The notes: generated by a model not told the origin, from the sequence alone. A stretch of DNA of 64,000 nt from Terana coerulea (GCA_024811115.1 JAKOGH010000654.1:62001-126000), one strand, 5' to 3'; shown: positions 23,906 through 35,934, counted from the first letter of the stretch. Made by a program: numbers and translations.

Positions 23906-24741
23906 TCATACCCGGAAGCGCAGATATGCCATGAGCAAGGCGGAGCAGCCAGTCACTATGGAGAGCACAGTCAGGAGGAGTATATGATTGGATTGTGTGA
24001 GGACATACCAAAACCCACGAGATATTGTAGCGTTGTCGCCTGCGATCTTCCTGAGCATAAATATTAATGTAGTGCGCTGGATGTACGCACCTTCGAAGAC
24101 TGAATCGCAGTTCTTAGCGCTGCAATCTCTTGCTCTATTCGGGTGTCGACCTCCTTGATCTTGAGCTCCTGCCCGGTACTCTGCTCTCGCATGCGGCCCT
24201 TCTCGAGGTTGAGGTCAAGCCGCACGCCGGCCTGCGTCCGCGTGATCTCTTCTCGCAGCCTCTGCTTTAGCTTCTCAATGTCCGTCACGAGCCGGTCATT
24301 CTCAGCTTTGAGCATCGCCAAATCGTTTTTCTCCATGAGCTGCAGCTCGGACTTTAGCTGTGCGAAGTCGACTTGTTGTGTGTAGTGATGCTAGAAACCC
24401 CATGGATCTGTCGATTTCGACGCAAAGCGGCAGAGAAAAAATATTAAACAGACCTTCTCCTGGTCTGCTTTCGTGACCATATTGCTGGTCATATTCCGTA
24501 TGCTCTCGTCGATGACTTCCGCCATAGCGGTCATAATCCCTTCTGCCTGCGCGCGATTTAGGCCCTCCCGTTCTAGCCGCTGTACAAAATGATGGGTATC
24601 GAAGTGGAAGTTTGACCACCGCTCGCTTGTGTGGAAACCCCTCTGTTGTGCGCATAAGGTAATACGACCGGCGTATGTCCTCGAGACGGAGAAGGAGCGA
24701 GCGGCTCCAGCAACAGACAAGGGTGATGCGTGCTTGAACAT
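23906..24741 (-). CDS. DUF1640 / CCDC90-like mitochondrial coiled-coil protein (MCUR1/FMP32 family)
   Basis: Probable inner-membrane mitochondrial protein; relatives are linked to calcium uniporter regulation in animals and to respiratory complex assembly in yeast. Exons: 24454-24741, 24087-24390, 24009-24050, 23906-23955; 227 aa. The N-terminus is basic and Ser-rich, like a presequence. The family block starts FDTHHFVQRLEREGLNRAQA, followed by a long coiled coil (about residues 95-200) and one C-terminal membrane span (LVGFVTGCSALLMAYLRF) next to the stop. Intron 2 is ambiguous: the better donor GTGCGT leaves the last exons out of frame by one base, whereas the donor GTACAT four bases later restores the frame with a very short 36 nt intron. 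A single-base assembly error is the alternative. Confidence 0.82.
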
Positions 24742-25027
24742 TACGTGGGATGAATATATGGTGTTGAATTACTTGTGTGTTAGGGTTAGCGAAGTTGGTG
24801 AGGCGAGCGAGCGGGAGGTTTGGTACGGTGGTTTGGGGTGAGATATGAGTCGGAGGCGCGACGTCGGACGACGGACGGGCGAGACGAAGCACGCCCACAA
24901 GCCACGTGAATTGAGCAGCCAATTGGCGAGCACGCCTCAGATTTTCCTTGAGCGCTTGAGATCGAGCACTCTACATCGTTCTCTCTCGCCTCCGTGAGGC
25001 TATCTACTTTCTTCCCGCCTTCTCGCC
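24742..25027. promoter_or_regulatory. Short divergent promoter, DUF1640 gene / MAK16
   Basis: 286 bp between two start codons on opposite strands; both promoters must lie within it. No individual element was identified. Confidence 0.4.
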
Positions 25028-26340
25028 ATGCAAAGCGACGACGTAATATGGAGTGTTATAAACACACAGTTCTGCTCTTACAAAGTCAAGTGCGTCAATG
25101 CGCTGTTTCGCGTACCAGGGCTCAGGAACGAAACTCACTGCCTTCTGAATGTAGGACCACCACGCAGAACTTCTGCAGAAATGAGTACAATGTAACGGGT
25201 TTCTGCTCACGGCAGAGCTGTCCGCTGGCCAATTCAAAATATGCCACTGTCCGAGAACAAGAAGGTCCGTAATACGGGTTCTCTATCGTTGACGAATACT
25301 CAACTGCAGAGTGTACCTTGTGCAGGTGTGCTCTACTTGTACGTCAAAACCGTCGAGCGTGCACATACACCGAAGAACATGTGGGAAAAGATTCGACTAT
25401 CGAATAACTACAGTAAGGCCCTTGAACAGGTACGTATCATATATTGTGCTTTCGAATAGTACTATTGACAGTGGTTATGTAGATTGACAAGGAACTTATC
25501 CACTGGCCTTCATTTACGATACACAAATGCAAGCAGCGTGTTACCAAGATCACACAATACCTCATAAAAATGCGCCGTCTAAAGCTACGGCAGGAGTGCG
25601 TACTGCCCACTTTCGTTCCCGCACCATGTCTACTAATCCTGCTTCGCAAGACCGAAACTCGTCGGCGTGAAGAAAAAACTCGACCGTCGCGAAGCCACAC
25701 GCGAGCGCAAGGCCCTCTCAGCCGCGAAGCTCGAGCGGTCCATTGCCGCGGAGCTGCTCGAGCGTCTGAAATCGAAAGCCTACGGTGACGCGCCGCTGAA
25801 CGTGAACGAGGAGGTCTGGCAGCAGGTATTGGACCGAGAGAAGGCCGGGAAGGGAGGCGTAGAGATTGAGGATGAGGAAAGCGAGGAGGAAGAGGAGGAG
25901 CTGGAGGAAGAGGACGAAGGATGGGGAGACAGGGAGTTTGTCAGTGATGTGAGTGGTGATGAGGACGGGCTGAGTGACTTGGAGGACGCCTTCGTAAGCC
26001 CCCTCTCATGCAACGATCTGCGCTCGGGCTGATAACCCGGTGTCTCAGTCGTCAGGTGAAGAAAGCGATGAGGATGAAGCCGCCTCGGACGAGGAGCCGT
26101 CAGACGAGGAGGAAGGTCCCAAAAGCAAGACTGCCCTCGGCAAGCGCAAGGCACCTCCACGACCTGCGAAGCCGCCAAAGAAGCCAGAGAAGAAAGCGAG
26201 ACGTGTGTATAATAATCCCATAATAGTGTTAAAAGCCTGTCCACTAACTTTCCGACACAGGCGGACCGCGGGTGGAGGTGGAGTACGAACACGAGATGGA
26301 AACAACGCCCCTTACGAAAGAGACGTTGGCGAACTGGTGA
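25028..26340 (+). CDS. MAK16: MAK16, 60S ribosome biogenesis factor
   Basis: Nucleolar protein of early pre-60S particles, needed for 5.8S/25S rRNA maturation. Exons: 25028-25089, 25155-25264, 25326-25429, 25483-25595, 25651-25993, 26049-26202, 26261-26340; 321 aa (yeast 306). The strongly conserved N-terminal half reads [17 protein letters not shown], then [20 protein letters not shown] with the Cys pattern of a metal-binding module, then [20 protein letters not shown] and [16 protein letters not shown]. The C-terminal third is acidic ([18 protein letters not shown]) followed by a Lys/Pro-rich nuclear signal region ([17 protein letters not shown]) and the usual ending LTKETLANW. No frame problems. 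The short acidic/basic tail matches other ribosome biogenesis factors. Confidence 0.95.
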
Positions 26341-26656
26341 TAACAGTGTCTCGTGCTCGCATCCTTGCATCCATTTTTCTGGTTGGCACTGCTTCGAATC
26401 TATACAGTATTTCCGTCTGTCAGAGCCTATTCTGATGTTTCATCCAAGTCTCATCCATCTGCCCGCCTGAGAGAGCAAGTCTACGATTGTGAAATTCAAT
26501 CATCCAACAACACCCTATTACGGCTGGTATACAGTATAGAACAAAATAGACCCAAGAAATACATACTCCGAAGACGAGCGATGAGGTCAAGGTAAGGTAG
26601 CGTAGGGTACGAATAAAAATGGGTGAAGCATATCCGCGAGAGACGACGGGTTCGCC
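26341..26656. other. Convergent intergenic region
   Basis: 316 bp between the stops of MAK16 and the sphingolipid hydroxylase; 3' UTR sequence only. Confidence 0.5.
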
Positions 26657-27755
26657 TTAGTCCGCTTTCTCGAGCTTCTGAGGAATCCTTTTCCGTCGAG
26701 CTTCAATATCTGCTCGAGTCATCCGAGTGCCGAGGATGGTGTCCCAGTGCACGAAGAATGGTTGAGCGAAGTTGCTCTTGATGCCAATGATCTTGACATT
26801 TAAAATTAGTTTACATTACGAGGAAAATCATGTGTAAACTTAACATACCTGGTGATGTATATCGTGGTAGTCCGCGTGATTTGAGCTCATTAGTTGCAGG
26901 GGATCCCAGGGGAAGCGATAGCCGCAGTGGTCGTCCACCGTCTTCAAGGTTGAGATGACGAAAAGCATGGTCGCTTCTCGTGTACTCATGAAGGCTAGAG
27001 CCTCCGCAAGGGCTGCGCCGACACTATCCAAGACGAAGCCCTCCAAGGGGTGGTTGTAGAGGGCGCCATATGCGTAAGGAACGTATAGGCGGTGGTGTAC
27101 GGAATGGAACGTCTTGTATAGGTAGGTGTTCAAATGCATTGCGCGGTGCAAGAAGTACTCCCAAGTGTCAATGACAAACCTGTGGATCGCATCAGTACGA
27201 GGCAATCGCAAGAGTCTGCCAGACACACATTCCAAATATAAGCTTGGCGAGCGGTATCCCCCACCAGTATACGGCATATAGTATCTCGTGCCCGTTCTTC
27301 AACCACAAACTCCAGCCTCTTGTCTCTCCAAGCGCGATCTTCAACACCTGCAACAGCAGCGGAGCCTTCTGTCCTATAGCAGCGAGGTGGTCGACCGCAT
27401 CTCCAGCCGGCTTGTCTTCCATCCACCAGTACCCCACAATCGTCTGGATGATATGCTGTAGCACGACAGCCTTCAACACGTCCCATCGCGACGCCAGGTT
27501 ACGGGACTTGACCTCGGCAGACTCGTGGATCCTGTGCTTGTCGAGCCATCGCGCCCCTGAGATGTCCAGAAGGTGAAAGACAAGTGACGCCGTCCAGTAC
27601 GCTATTACGGGCGCAGCGAGGGAGAAGATGTTGTCAGGACACCAAGAAAGAAGCTCGGGCCGGCCAACGTAGTAAATGGGCCGGGTGTCGCTGATGTACT
27701 GCAGTTGCGACTTGGAGAGCATGGCCATCGACGCGTGGGTGGAGTTTATAGCCAT
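26657..27755 (-). CDS. SUR2: Sphinganine C4-hydroxylase (SUR2-like)
   Basis: Di-iron membrane oxygenase of the ER that 4-hydroxylates dihydrosphingosine or dihydroceramide to the phyto form. Exons: 27229-27755, 26849-27179, 26657-26791; 330 aa. The three His clusters of the fatty acid hydroxylase superfamily are present: HRAMH at 187-191, HSVHH at 201-205 and HADYHDIHH at 277-285. Hydrophobic spans precede them (for example the segment around SLAAPVIAYWTASLVFHLLD). After the last cluster it has the SUR2-like ending SNFAQPFFVHWDTILGTRM and a Lys/Arg-rich C-terminus ending RRKRIPQKLEKAD. Start chosen at the first ATG of the open frame; an in-frame Met at about residue 10 is possible. Distinction from other family hydroxylases rests on the overall motif spacing. 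Confidence 0.9.
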
Positions 27756-29135
27756 GGTGAGTCGCTTTGGGGTCGCCTTGGGTCGCCGTCGTCGTGGTCG
27801 TCGACAACGAGCAAGCTGCGGTCAAGTGCCAATCAAATGTTGCAAGATGTTGGCGGGCACCGGCTGCCACAGGGATCAGGAGATACTTTAGAAATATTTT
27901 TGATCGTGCAGCGCTCCTAGAGTTATTGGGCAGGCACGTGGCACGGATCAAATGGTTCGGCGACGCCCTGCAGCTCCTGGTCACCACCATGACTGTCGGC
28001 GAAGGCGTTTGCATACGTTGGTTGGGACTGTGCCATTCTTGAGAAAGTATCCATCTCGTTCAGGGGGCGTATCTCGTGATATGTTCCGCAAAAACGTGAG
28101 GGCATCCAGAATTCCGCTATTTTCGCAACTCGACCGCCGTGTGATCTCGGGCATGTGGCGAGAGCACTGCGCGCGAAAGTAGTTGTGTCAGAATACTCTA
28201 TCATGGACGGTACGTAACGTTTTTCCGACACTACCTTTGCCCGAACCTCGGCCCATGTCAGCTATCAGAGACCTGGACCGATACAACATTCGCAGCTGAA
28301 GCCACCGAGTGAATCCTGCGCATGGGACAAAGGAAATACAAGAGACTGCCTTCACGCAGGTACAATGTTCGACCAAGGCTCGCAATCTCCGCGCACTTGC
28401 GGTGTCCGGTTAGCCGGTGTAAGCAGCAATTACAGCCGGAGAAGATCTGGGGAGTTTTCTGATGACCCAGTTTGAACTTAGGCACAGCGGTTATGTTCGG
28501 GTTGTCTCGAACTTGGTCTTCGACGTCACCACTCAAGTCACCACCTGTCCATCCCTCCAACAACTTCTTATCCTCCGCTCAATCTGTTGCACGCACGGTT
28601 TCACACAGCGGTTGTTTTCTCGGAAGATCTGCTGGACCCTGCTCGGCCGTCAAGGTAAATACTCAAAAGCGGACACGTGTATTCCGAACGCGCTGCGAAA
28701 ACGCGTGTACGGCAGTCAGCTCGCCTGAATACCCGTCACCTGGTTGAGTTTATACATAGTAGGTCCGACCCTGCACCTCGCTTGTCGGTACCCACGGCAG
28801 TCTAAGAGCGAGAAAGGCCTATACAAATCTGGTCTAGCAAGCTTGTTTGATAGTCTTTGTGCCTCGTCCACTGCGTCCTTGGCTCAACGACGCCGCGTGG
28901 CAGAATCTCACGTACATTTTGCCCCAACCTCCCGAGAATTCCCTCGCTCGTCAATCACACAAGTGGGCTATGGATCAGCAGTGTATCACGCTAGCTTGTC
29001 AGATTTTTCTGCCGAACCGGACATCGAAGCATGAAGAGATCGGCATAGGTTGCTTGTTGCCATACATATTACTCCTCCGCCTCCGAGCCTCTGCTTCTCC
29101 TTCATTTCCCTCTACTACCACTGCATGGACCGAAG
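27756..29135. other. Divergent intergenic region
   Basis: About 1.4 kb between the hydroxylase and the PaxU-like gene, transcribed away from each other. Holds both promoters. Open frames here are short and without recognisable motifs; no RNA gene found. Confidence 0.4.
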
Positions 29136-30317
29136 ATGCAGTCGGCCACAACTAATAGCTCGCAGTTGATACAAATCAACTCTCATGTCTTCTTGTCTCC
29201 TGTACACGACTCCGCAACCGGACCCGACCCGTCCTCTCCTTCGTGAGTCACGACTCCTTGTTCATTTCCACACACGGCGGCTGACTTTCCACCAGTGTCA
29301 TTGTAGTATTTGGGTGGTGTACGTCGTCGCTTCGTCTTCCATTCTCTCGCTTGCTGACCGCCACGTAGTCAACGCACGGCTATCGCACGAGAGGAAGTAC
29401 ATCGACGTCTTCAAAAGTATTTACCCAACCTCCACTCTGGTGCTCGTAAAAGCCGACACCTCTTGGCTCTGGACTTCTCAAGCGGGAAGGGTGTGTCTCA
29501 GTCTTCTCAAGTTCTGCCGTAATTCCGTGCTGATCGGAGTCTCGGGTTGTTACGCTAGGAGGCATTGCTTGCTCCCGTCGCGGACATTCTCGACAAAGTC
29601 AAGAGCGAAGAGGGGCGCAACTGGCGCGGAGTCCTGCTGCACGCCATGTCAAATGGTGAGCGCCCCCTGACCTCCACCTTGATATCTTCCCACCCACGTC
29701 TCGCTTCGCGCTTAGGCGGCGGCATGCAACTCCTCGTGCTGTCGAAACTTCTCGCAAAGCGACCTAGCACCTCTGCGGCAGCAAGCGGGTTGGACCCCGT
29801 CGCTCTCGTTTTGGACTCCGTTCCAGACAGCAACGGGCTGCGCTGCATGGTGGTCGTATTCACTCAGACAGTCAGGAACCCGATCAAAAGGCTACTCGCC
29901 ATGCCCATCCTCGCCTTCTTCTATTCGCTCTTCGCCATTGCATACGGCAGCCCGGGCGTGCTTGTGGACTTAAGGCGGAGGCTCAACTCTCCTGACCTTG
30001 TTCCGCTGTCACCACGCGCTGCGGTCACCGACGGAGATGAATCCATGGGTACAGCTGCTACGCTCCCCAGCGCGGACGCAAGGCGCGAGGGCCGCATCCC
30101 TCGTCTGTACGTCGCCTCCAAAGCGGACACCATGACGAGGTTCAGCCAGGTTCAGGCGCACATGGAGGAAGCCAAACAGCGGGGGTTCGACGTCCGCGCG
30201 GAGGTATTCGAAAACACGACCCACGTTTCACACGCGAAGCAGGAGCCTGAGAGGTACTGGACAGCTATCAGGGTTCTGTGGAGAGATGCCAGCACGAAGA
30301 CGAAGGCAAAGTTGTGA
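29136..30317 (+). CDS. PaxU/TMEM53-like alpha/beta-hydrolase (DUF829)
   Basis: Predicted alpha/beta-hydrolase-fold protein of the DUF829 family, found as TMEM53 in animals and as PaxU in indole-diterpene clusters; substrate unknown. Exons: 29136-29242, 29296-29318, 29369-29490, 29559-29655, 29716-30317; 316 aa. Conserved blocks: VIVVFGWFNARLSHERKY (first strand and loop), YPTSTLVLVKADTSWLW, the nucleophile-elbow region LLHAMSNGGGMQL, ALVLDSVPDSNGLR, the later acid region RIPRLYVASKADTM, and the histidine region ENTTHVSHAKQEPERYW. Exon 2 is only 23 nt; its position is fixed by the phase-1 donor after the Trp codon. A hydrophobic stretch (LLAMPILAFFYSLFAIAYG) suggests membrane contact. The neighbours are housekeeping genes, so a secondary metabolite role is not indicated. 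Confidence 0.87.
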
Positions 30318-30817
30318 GGCCATTCGACAGGTGGGCATACTCTATCTATTCTGGGTCAACATTGTACTGATATACCGCGTCGGTTCTCAGGGACGTGAGT
30401 GTACACCAGAGATCCTCTTGACGGCAACTGCGACGACGATTCAGATTTTATGATGATGAACAAACTATATCCCTTCTAGATGTAATGCCTGGGTAATCCT
30501 AATCTTCTCGTATCTTTTCGGACCCTTTAGTCTTCCGTCACGATGCTCTGCGCTGCCCAATTACAGCCCGGGTATTCTTCGTTTGGCTCATTGGTAGTAC
30601 CCCCTAGAGTACCCTACTTTTAATCTAATTTCTCTGTAATTTCCCCTACACCTGCTGCACGCCTGCCTACGGGGCACAAACCGACAGAAAATGGACGGGA
30701 GCGTGCGAGCTGCCAGATCATGATCCTCGATCGCCTTGGTGGCGTGCGGCACCATGGGCGGCGGTTGCGCGATGCTTCTCTCTTTTATCTCACCACCACG
30801 ACGCCCGCGACGCCACC
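30318..30817. other. Tandem intergenic region
   Basis: 500 bp between the PaxU-like gene and the small Hsk3 gene, same direction. 3' UTR of the first and promoter of the second; nothing else recognised. Confidence 0.4.
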
Positions 30818-31132
30818 ATGCAGTCCCAGCCTACCAACGCCACCCAGGCCAAGGACCGAAACTACATGCAGCTCGGAAACAGCCTCGGCAGGCTCTCGAG
30901 GGCGGTTGGGCAGACGGCGGACTTGTGTGAGCTGGTGAGGGTCAATCTGGACGCGATGAAGGTGTTGTCGGCGACGCACGCAGCACAGTGAGGGACGAGT
31001 TCGTTGTGAGATAGATACCGGCTGATCTTGGATAGGTTCATGACTGTCGCCGCCGAGTTGAATCCGAATCCCGAGCCTGAAGCAATCGAAGAAGACAAGG
31101 TCGTTGGAAGCCCTGGCTTAGAAAGCCAGTAG
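30818..31132 (+). CDS. HSK3: Probable DASH complex subunit Hsk3
   Basis: Small kinetochore protein of the DASH/Dam1 ring that couples chromosomes to microtubules. Exons: 30818-30987, 31036-31132; 88 aa. It is nearly all helix-forming: KDRNYMQLGNSLGRLSRAV, LCELVRVNLDAMKVL and the family-like closing stretch THAAQFMTVAAEL, which the intron interrupts in the Gln codon. Length and the HAAQFM motif fit Hsk3, but short coiled-coil proteins are easily confused, so the name is provisional. After GACAAG the frame runs to TAG at 31130; an alternative 33 nt intron (31100-31132) would give another 12-residue tail but would be unusually short. Confidence 0.62.
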
Positions 31133-31554
31133 GCTGACTTAGTGGACATGTCGCGAATGCACCGCCTGTAAGTGTTTTCCTCAAGTATCCTGTGAGCCTG
31201 CTTTGAGTAAATATTTATAGACCGAACCTATCCTTTGATCTCCGAAACGAATCCCCATCATTTCGCGACCTGAAGGCCTGAAGCCCTGGCATACGCAACG
31301 CCGCCTGTTTTCCGAACCTATATGTATGAACTCCCTGAGGTTGCACAGCCATCCCATACTGGCTTTGATAGGTGATGATGGAGGGTGAAGGATGGAGGGA
31401 GAACAATGGTTGCTGGCCGTTGCGCCGCCTATACACGACAACACTGCACAACATGGTGGCCGGCCGTGGCCACCCAACGATCAGCACTTCCAACATGTTT
31501 TCCATATAAGAATCCAACTTTCCTGCCAGCAACCACCTCCATACTTCGGGCTCC
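31133..31554. other. Tandem intergenic region
   Basis: 422 bp between Hsk3 and the unrecognised gene starting at 31555; promoter and UTR sequence only. Confidence 0.35.
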
Positions 31555-33866
31555 ATGTCTCTTACGGCCTTACTCGCGGCCTTCAATCCGCGGGGCGTGT
31601 TCCGCACGCTCGTCACCCTAATCCTCTGGCCCGTTGTCTCCGAACGATTCTTCCAAACGCTGTCGCTGCCTGGATCATCTGCTCCACAGTACCGCACCCT
31701 GCCTCCGGTGTCAACTCCCCTACTCTTGGATCCTCCTCCGTTGGTCACTGCCTACTATAATTCCGTCTCGTCATGGCAGAATACAACGGCATCCAACAAC
31801 ACCACCGCTCTTCTCTTGGTTTCGATATTTGCACAGGCCGCACAAGGTCACCAGAAGCCTATCACAGAAAACGAATCGGTCTTACAGTCCGTGGCGGTGG
31901 TTCTTGCCTACCTGGCCTTCCTAGCCGTCACCACCATATATGCGTTTCACCGGATGTCAACACAACGTTTCGCAAGCATAAGTCCCGTCGCGGAGCTATA
32001 CGAATACCTCACTGGCCAGCCGTACGTTACGTCGCACTGGGAACGTATCCTGCGTTCCTCCAACCTGGGCTCCTGGCGCTTCCCCGATACGCCTGACGCT
32101 GTCTCCGACATTTTCGGATGGCATGAGCCGTCTTCGTATTCTGCAGACGAAGGAGCTCCCTTCTTGACATCCGCGCTCAGATACGGACCTCGGTACGCAG
32201 GATTGCTGAGCGCTACACGCATTGACGCGTTCGCTGAGTCTCTTTTCCACCTGGGCTATTTCGACCTCCGACTTCAGGCGGACGATATCACACCGATGGA
32301 CGAAACAGATCCTAACATTTCTATCGTGGACTTCCGGTTCATTGCGAGAAGTCAGACCAAGGGAGATATTCTCGAAGACAATCATGCGGTTTGTGCTACC
32401 TTCAGAGGTCCCAGCGGAGGGGCCCGACTTCTTCCTTTGGGATCTGGGAGAAGGGTGGTATAGAGCCGTCGAGATTGAATCATTCGAGATGTCTACCGTC
32501 GACGTTGATGCTGAAGAATCCGCCGGCCGCGGTTGGGGTGCTACTCCTGGGTCAGACAACCTCAGGACGAAGCTCACCGCTCCAGCGAAATATTACATGC
32601 ACGACGACGCTGTCGACGTTGCCGATGCGGCCGACAACCAACATACCGCGCCACCGGTCGACCTCTTCGATCTTCTTTTCCGTGAAGGCGGCGTCCAGCC
32701 GACGCAAGTCTCTGGTCAACGTGCCACTCCATCGCAGGAGTGCCGCATTGCGTGTGGATCTCGACCGCATTCAAGATGAATTCGTTTTCATTCGCTCTGG
32801 CTCTGCGCTTTCTGATGGTAAGCGAGTTGCTTGGGCTTTGACCATGACCACCCTCCAATGCACCGAGGCCGTAGCCCCGCTGTGAAGATGATCACCGCGT
32901 CTGTGTCTCCGGCCGATATGAACGCGAACATGTCTAGCTCTTTCATCGTTGTGGATGACTGCTCAGGCGCAACTTCTGCTCCAGCTACTCCGTTCATGGA
33001 ACCACCTGGATCTCAAGCAACTGTTCATCCCGTCAACGAGTTCAGCATTCAGGTTCCCGAGGAGTTCGCAGAATCCCTTTTTCCGAGGCCGACTTAGGAG
33101 ATTTCATTGTCATTCCGGACGAATCGGAGCTCGGCGCTGCGGGTCCCGCTCTGAAGACGCTCCAAGCTAGTGTCGCCTCCGTTGCGGATCCCGGTACGCT
33201 GGGAGACGCACGAGATCCGTTGAACGGGATTGCGGCGCTGCGACCCTTGCAGGGCTAGAAGGCCCAGTCGTTGTCTCAGATACAGCCCATGACCTCAGCG
33301 CCTTGGCGAAGGACACCGCGGTTGGCAGTCTCATGGGTTCATCGGCATTGGACGCTAGCATGGCGTCTTTGGATGATGGCGCAGATTCGTTCGTCCTTGC
33401 GGAGACCGCGGGTACCGGCGAACTCTTCGACAATCTCGAAAACATCGACATGGTTGCTGACATTCCCGCCTCGTCGACAGAAACCACGCCTGTGGCAGCT
33501 AGTCTCAAGATCGAGAACGCACCATTCATCGTTGAACCTGCCACGGCACGCCATGTCGCTCTCCGCTCGGTAGAAAACGGGATTATTGCGGCACGACGCA
33601 GGAGCAACCCTCCGTCACCTGTTGACCATACCGAGTGGACACCTCTCGAAGAGTCTGGTATCTGGTGGTCGGGCGTGGAGGATATGCCAAGAAGTCTGTC
33701 CCACACCGTGTCTCCTCCAGTCGGGACCTCGCAGGAGTTGCAGCGTTCTGGGAACGCCGAAAATACCATGAGCACTTTCTCGGAGTTGTGGAGTCCAGTC
33801 CTTGGGAAGGTCTCGGCACCTGCAGCTGTTCAATCAGTCGCCGATTCTGAGCCCATTGTTCCCTGA
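31555..33866 (+). pseudogene. Unrecognised membrane-anchored protein, frame-disrupted
   Basis: Not recognised. A coding-like reading runs from ATG at 31555 to TGA at 33866 but changes frame about four times: near 32385-32420 (after DILEDNHA, before EVPAEGPDFFLWDLGEGWY), near 32680 (before VKAASSRRKSLVNVPLH), at the T run 33078-33082 (between FAESLF and SEADLGDF) and around 33200-33240 (before ATLAGLEGPVVVS). One intron with a GTAAGC donor at 32818 and an acceptor at about 32867 fits. The N-terminal part has a hydrophobic start and one probable membrane span (VLQSVAVVLAYLAFLAVTTIYAF); the rest is Ser/Ala/Asp-rich and low in motifs. Two explanations: an intact fungal-specific gene with assembly indels, as elsewhere in this window, or a decaying gene. 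I favour the first, weakly. Confidence 0.5.
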
Positions 33867-34277
33867 TTGCCCACATCGTCAAGCACGCTGTACAAGTCAC
33901 CGAAACCGTACTTCCATGTCTATGTTAGAGGTCGTCCGTTGGACTCCGTTGGAGAGAACTGCCTGCAAGTGAAGGAGGAAATGATGGTCGGTCCGGTCAG
34001 GCCTCCCTCGATATAAATATACACGTATGCACCATGTATTCACTTACTGGATGTCGTATGTAGAACTAAGATGAGTATGGAGAAATTGAACGCACTTCTA
34101 CGGCACTTTCTCGAGCGTGGGGATTTTGTTGCGGTATCACGAATTGACAGAAAGGTAAATTGAACAGTCCGTGTATCAACCAGCCTTGAGAGTATGGATA
34201 CATGTCTAGTGATACATTATATTTTCACCTTGTTCCTCTAGCTGGTAAGTTACCCGCGGACAAGCCATCCAACCCCA
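33867..34277. other. Convergent intergenic region
   Basis: 411 bp between the unrecognised gene and the stop of ZPR1; 3' UTR sequence only. Confidence 0.4.
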
Positions 34278-35934
34278 TCATGAACTCGACTCCTTCTCGC
34301 CCTCTTCCTGCTTCTTTAAATTGGGGTCGCCTTCGTACCCCTCGACGACCATGTCGTTCAACCCAAGGTCCTCGTTCTGCTCCCACGTCCTATCGTACTC
34401 TTCAATTGTCATGTTTGGATCCGGGTCCGGTGCGTACAGGTTCTGCAGGTACGAGTTCGCCAGCGGGTCGTCAAGGATAAGTGTGAAGGGGTGCTCCGCG
34501 GCTTTGACGGCCTTGAGCTTGCCCAAGAAAGTCTCGAAGGTATTGTCGCTGGACTTGGCGTCGTTGAACACCTTCGTCGAGAGCTCTTCGTAGACCTGGT
34601 CGAGGATGCCTTCTAGCGTAGTAAAGCGACCGCCAAGTGTGCCGGCGTGGAGGACCAGCTCAATCTCGGGTATCTCAAGACCACAGTTCTCGCTTTTGAG
34701 AACGTCGCGGCTGAGGTCTTCTTTGTCCTCGACTTTGAGAGTGATCTTGCGGCCCCTTGGCGAAATGGCTGAGCCAGACTTGACCTCGTTATCACGATAC
34801 CCGCAGAGGTCACAGTTAACGGACATGATCAGAATGTCCTACATCGCTCGCATATGAGTGCTGGCCAAATGGGCGTATACTCGTCACACGCACCTTGAAG
34901 TAAGGGATGTTAACCTTCTTAACAAGGGTATCGCTGCTGTGTCCACAGCTAGAGCAAGTACCCGGGAAGATGAAAATCTCCTCATTCTGGCCTTCCAACC
35001 CGCCACCAATCTGCTCCTGCTCCTTCTTTTCCTCAGGTGTCTCCTCGGAGTCAGGGTTGATCAACCCCAAGTCGATGTTCTGCTGCCTCGTCCGGCGGTA
35101 CGTGCGCATATTCCACTTGGGGTCAGCCATTGAGCCCACGAACTCGAGGAAGGAGTTGCCCGCGGGATCATCAAGCGTCAGGGTGAACGGCTTCATCGGC
35201 ACGTCTTTCTGGCTCGCTTTCTTCACTGCTACCCGCCCGGCAGCGTTCTCGTCCTCCTCTTCGTCTTCATCATCCGCGAGAATGTCTTTCAGCCTGTCAA
35301 TAATACCTTGAATCTTGGTGTACGCGGCTTCGTTCTCGATACGGCGAAGAGGTTGGTCCGTGGAGAGGTCGGTGACGACGTCCCGTAGGAGACCCTCCAC
35401 TGGTGGTCAACTGACCGCGATGCGGTGGGATAGTGAGCTCGCATTCGGGGATGATGACAGTTGACGTCTCCGATTTGACAAGTTGGCGATCGAGGTCTTC
35501 GCGTGAAAGAATTTTGGAGGTGTATACGGCGCCCTCGGCTGCAAGGCGCAAATCCCGTCAGTCTCAACTATCGGACTAGTTGCATGGGTACGCACGTCTA
35601 ATCTGGCCAGCACTTTGAATCTCGTTGTTTTGGAAGCCACAGTGCTCACATCGGAAGGACATTACTATGACCTCCCGGAAGAAGGGTATGCTAGTGAGCA
35701 ACAGTCTGGTTACACCCTTCGATCAGATGAGTTTCGCAACGAGACAGGATCTGAAAGCTGGCGCACCTGTTCGTAGCATTTCATGCACAGAGAATCGATC
35801 TCCTGGACGGTCCTCTCGTCGTCTTCCGCCCCAGCTTGCTCATCAGCGGCACCTTCTGCTTGCTTTGAAGTGTCATCTACGACTTTGCCGATCTCGGGGA
35901 AGAGCTGAAGCTTGTCGGTGGTGGTGTCGGTCAT
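34278..35934 (-). CDS. ZPR1: ZPR1 zinc-finger protein (one-base insertion)
   Basis: Essential protein with two zinc fingers and paired alpha domains; a chaperone for translation factor eEF1A and a growth regulator, cytosol to nucleus. Exons: 35767-35934, 35596-35716, 34894-35538, 34278-34838; about 497 aa (yeast 486). Finger 1: CMKC ... [13 protein letters not shown]. Finger 2: CSSCG ... [14 protein letters not shown]. Each is followed by its ZPR1 domain, with [17 protein letters not shown] and [17 protein letters not shown] as the repeat signatures. An extra base (A on the coding strand, at 35401) splits the invariant GQLTTVEGLL stretch; removing it makes the exon phase consistent, so it is probably an assembly error rather than a real break. 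Divergent from Nup53. Confidence 0.93.

Noticed and set aside
31100..31132. 33 nt intron at the end of the Hsk3-like gene
   Set aside because: Shorter than any other intron here, and the frame ends cleanly at TAG without it; kept only as an alternative.
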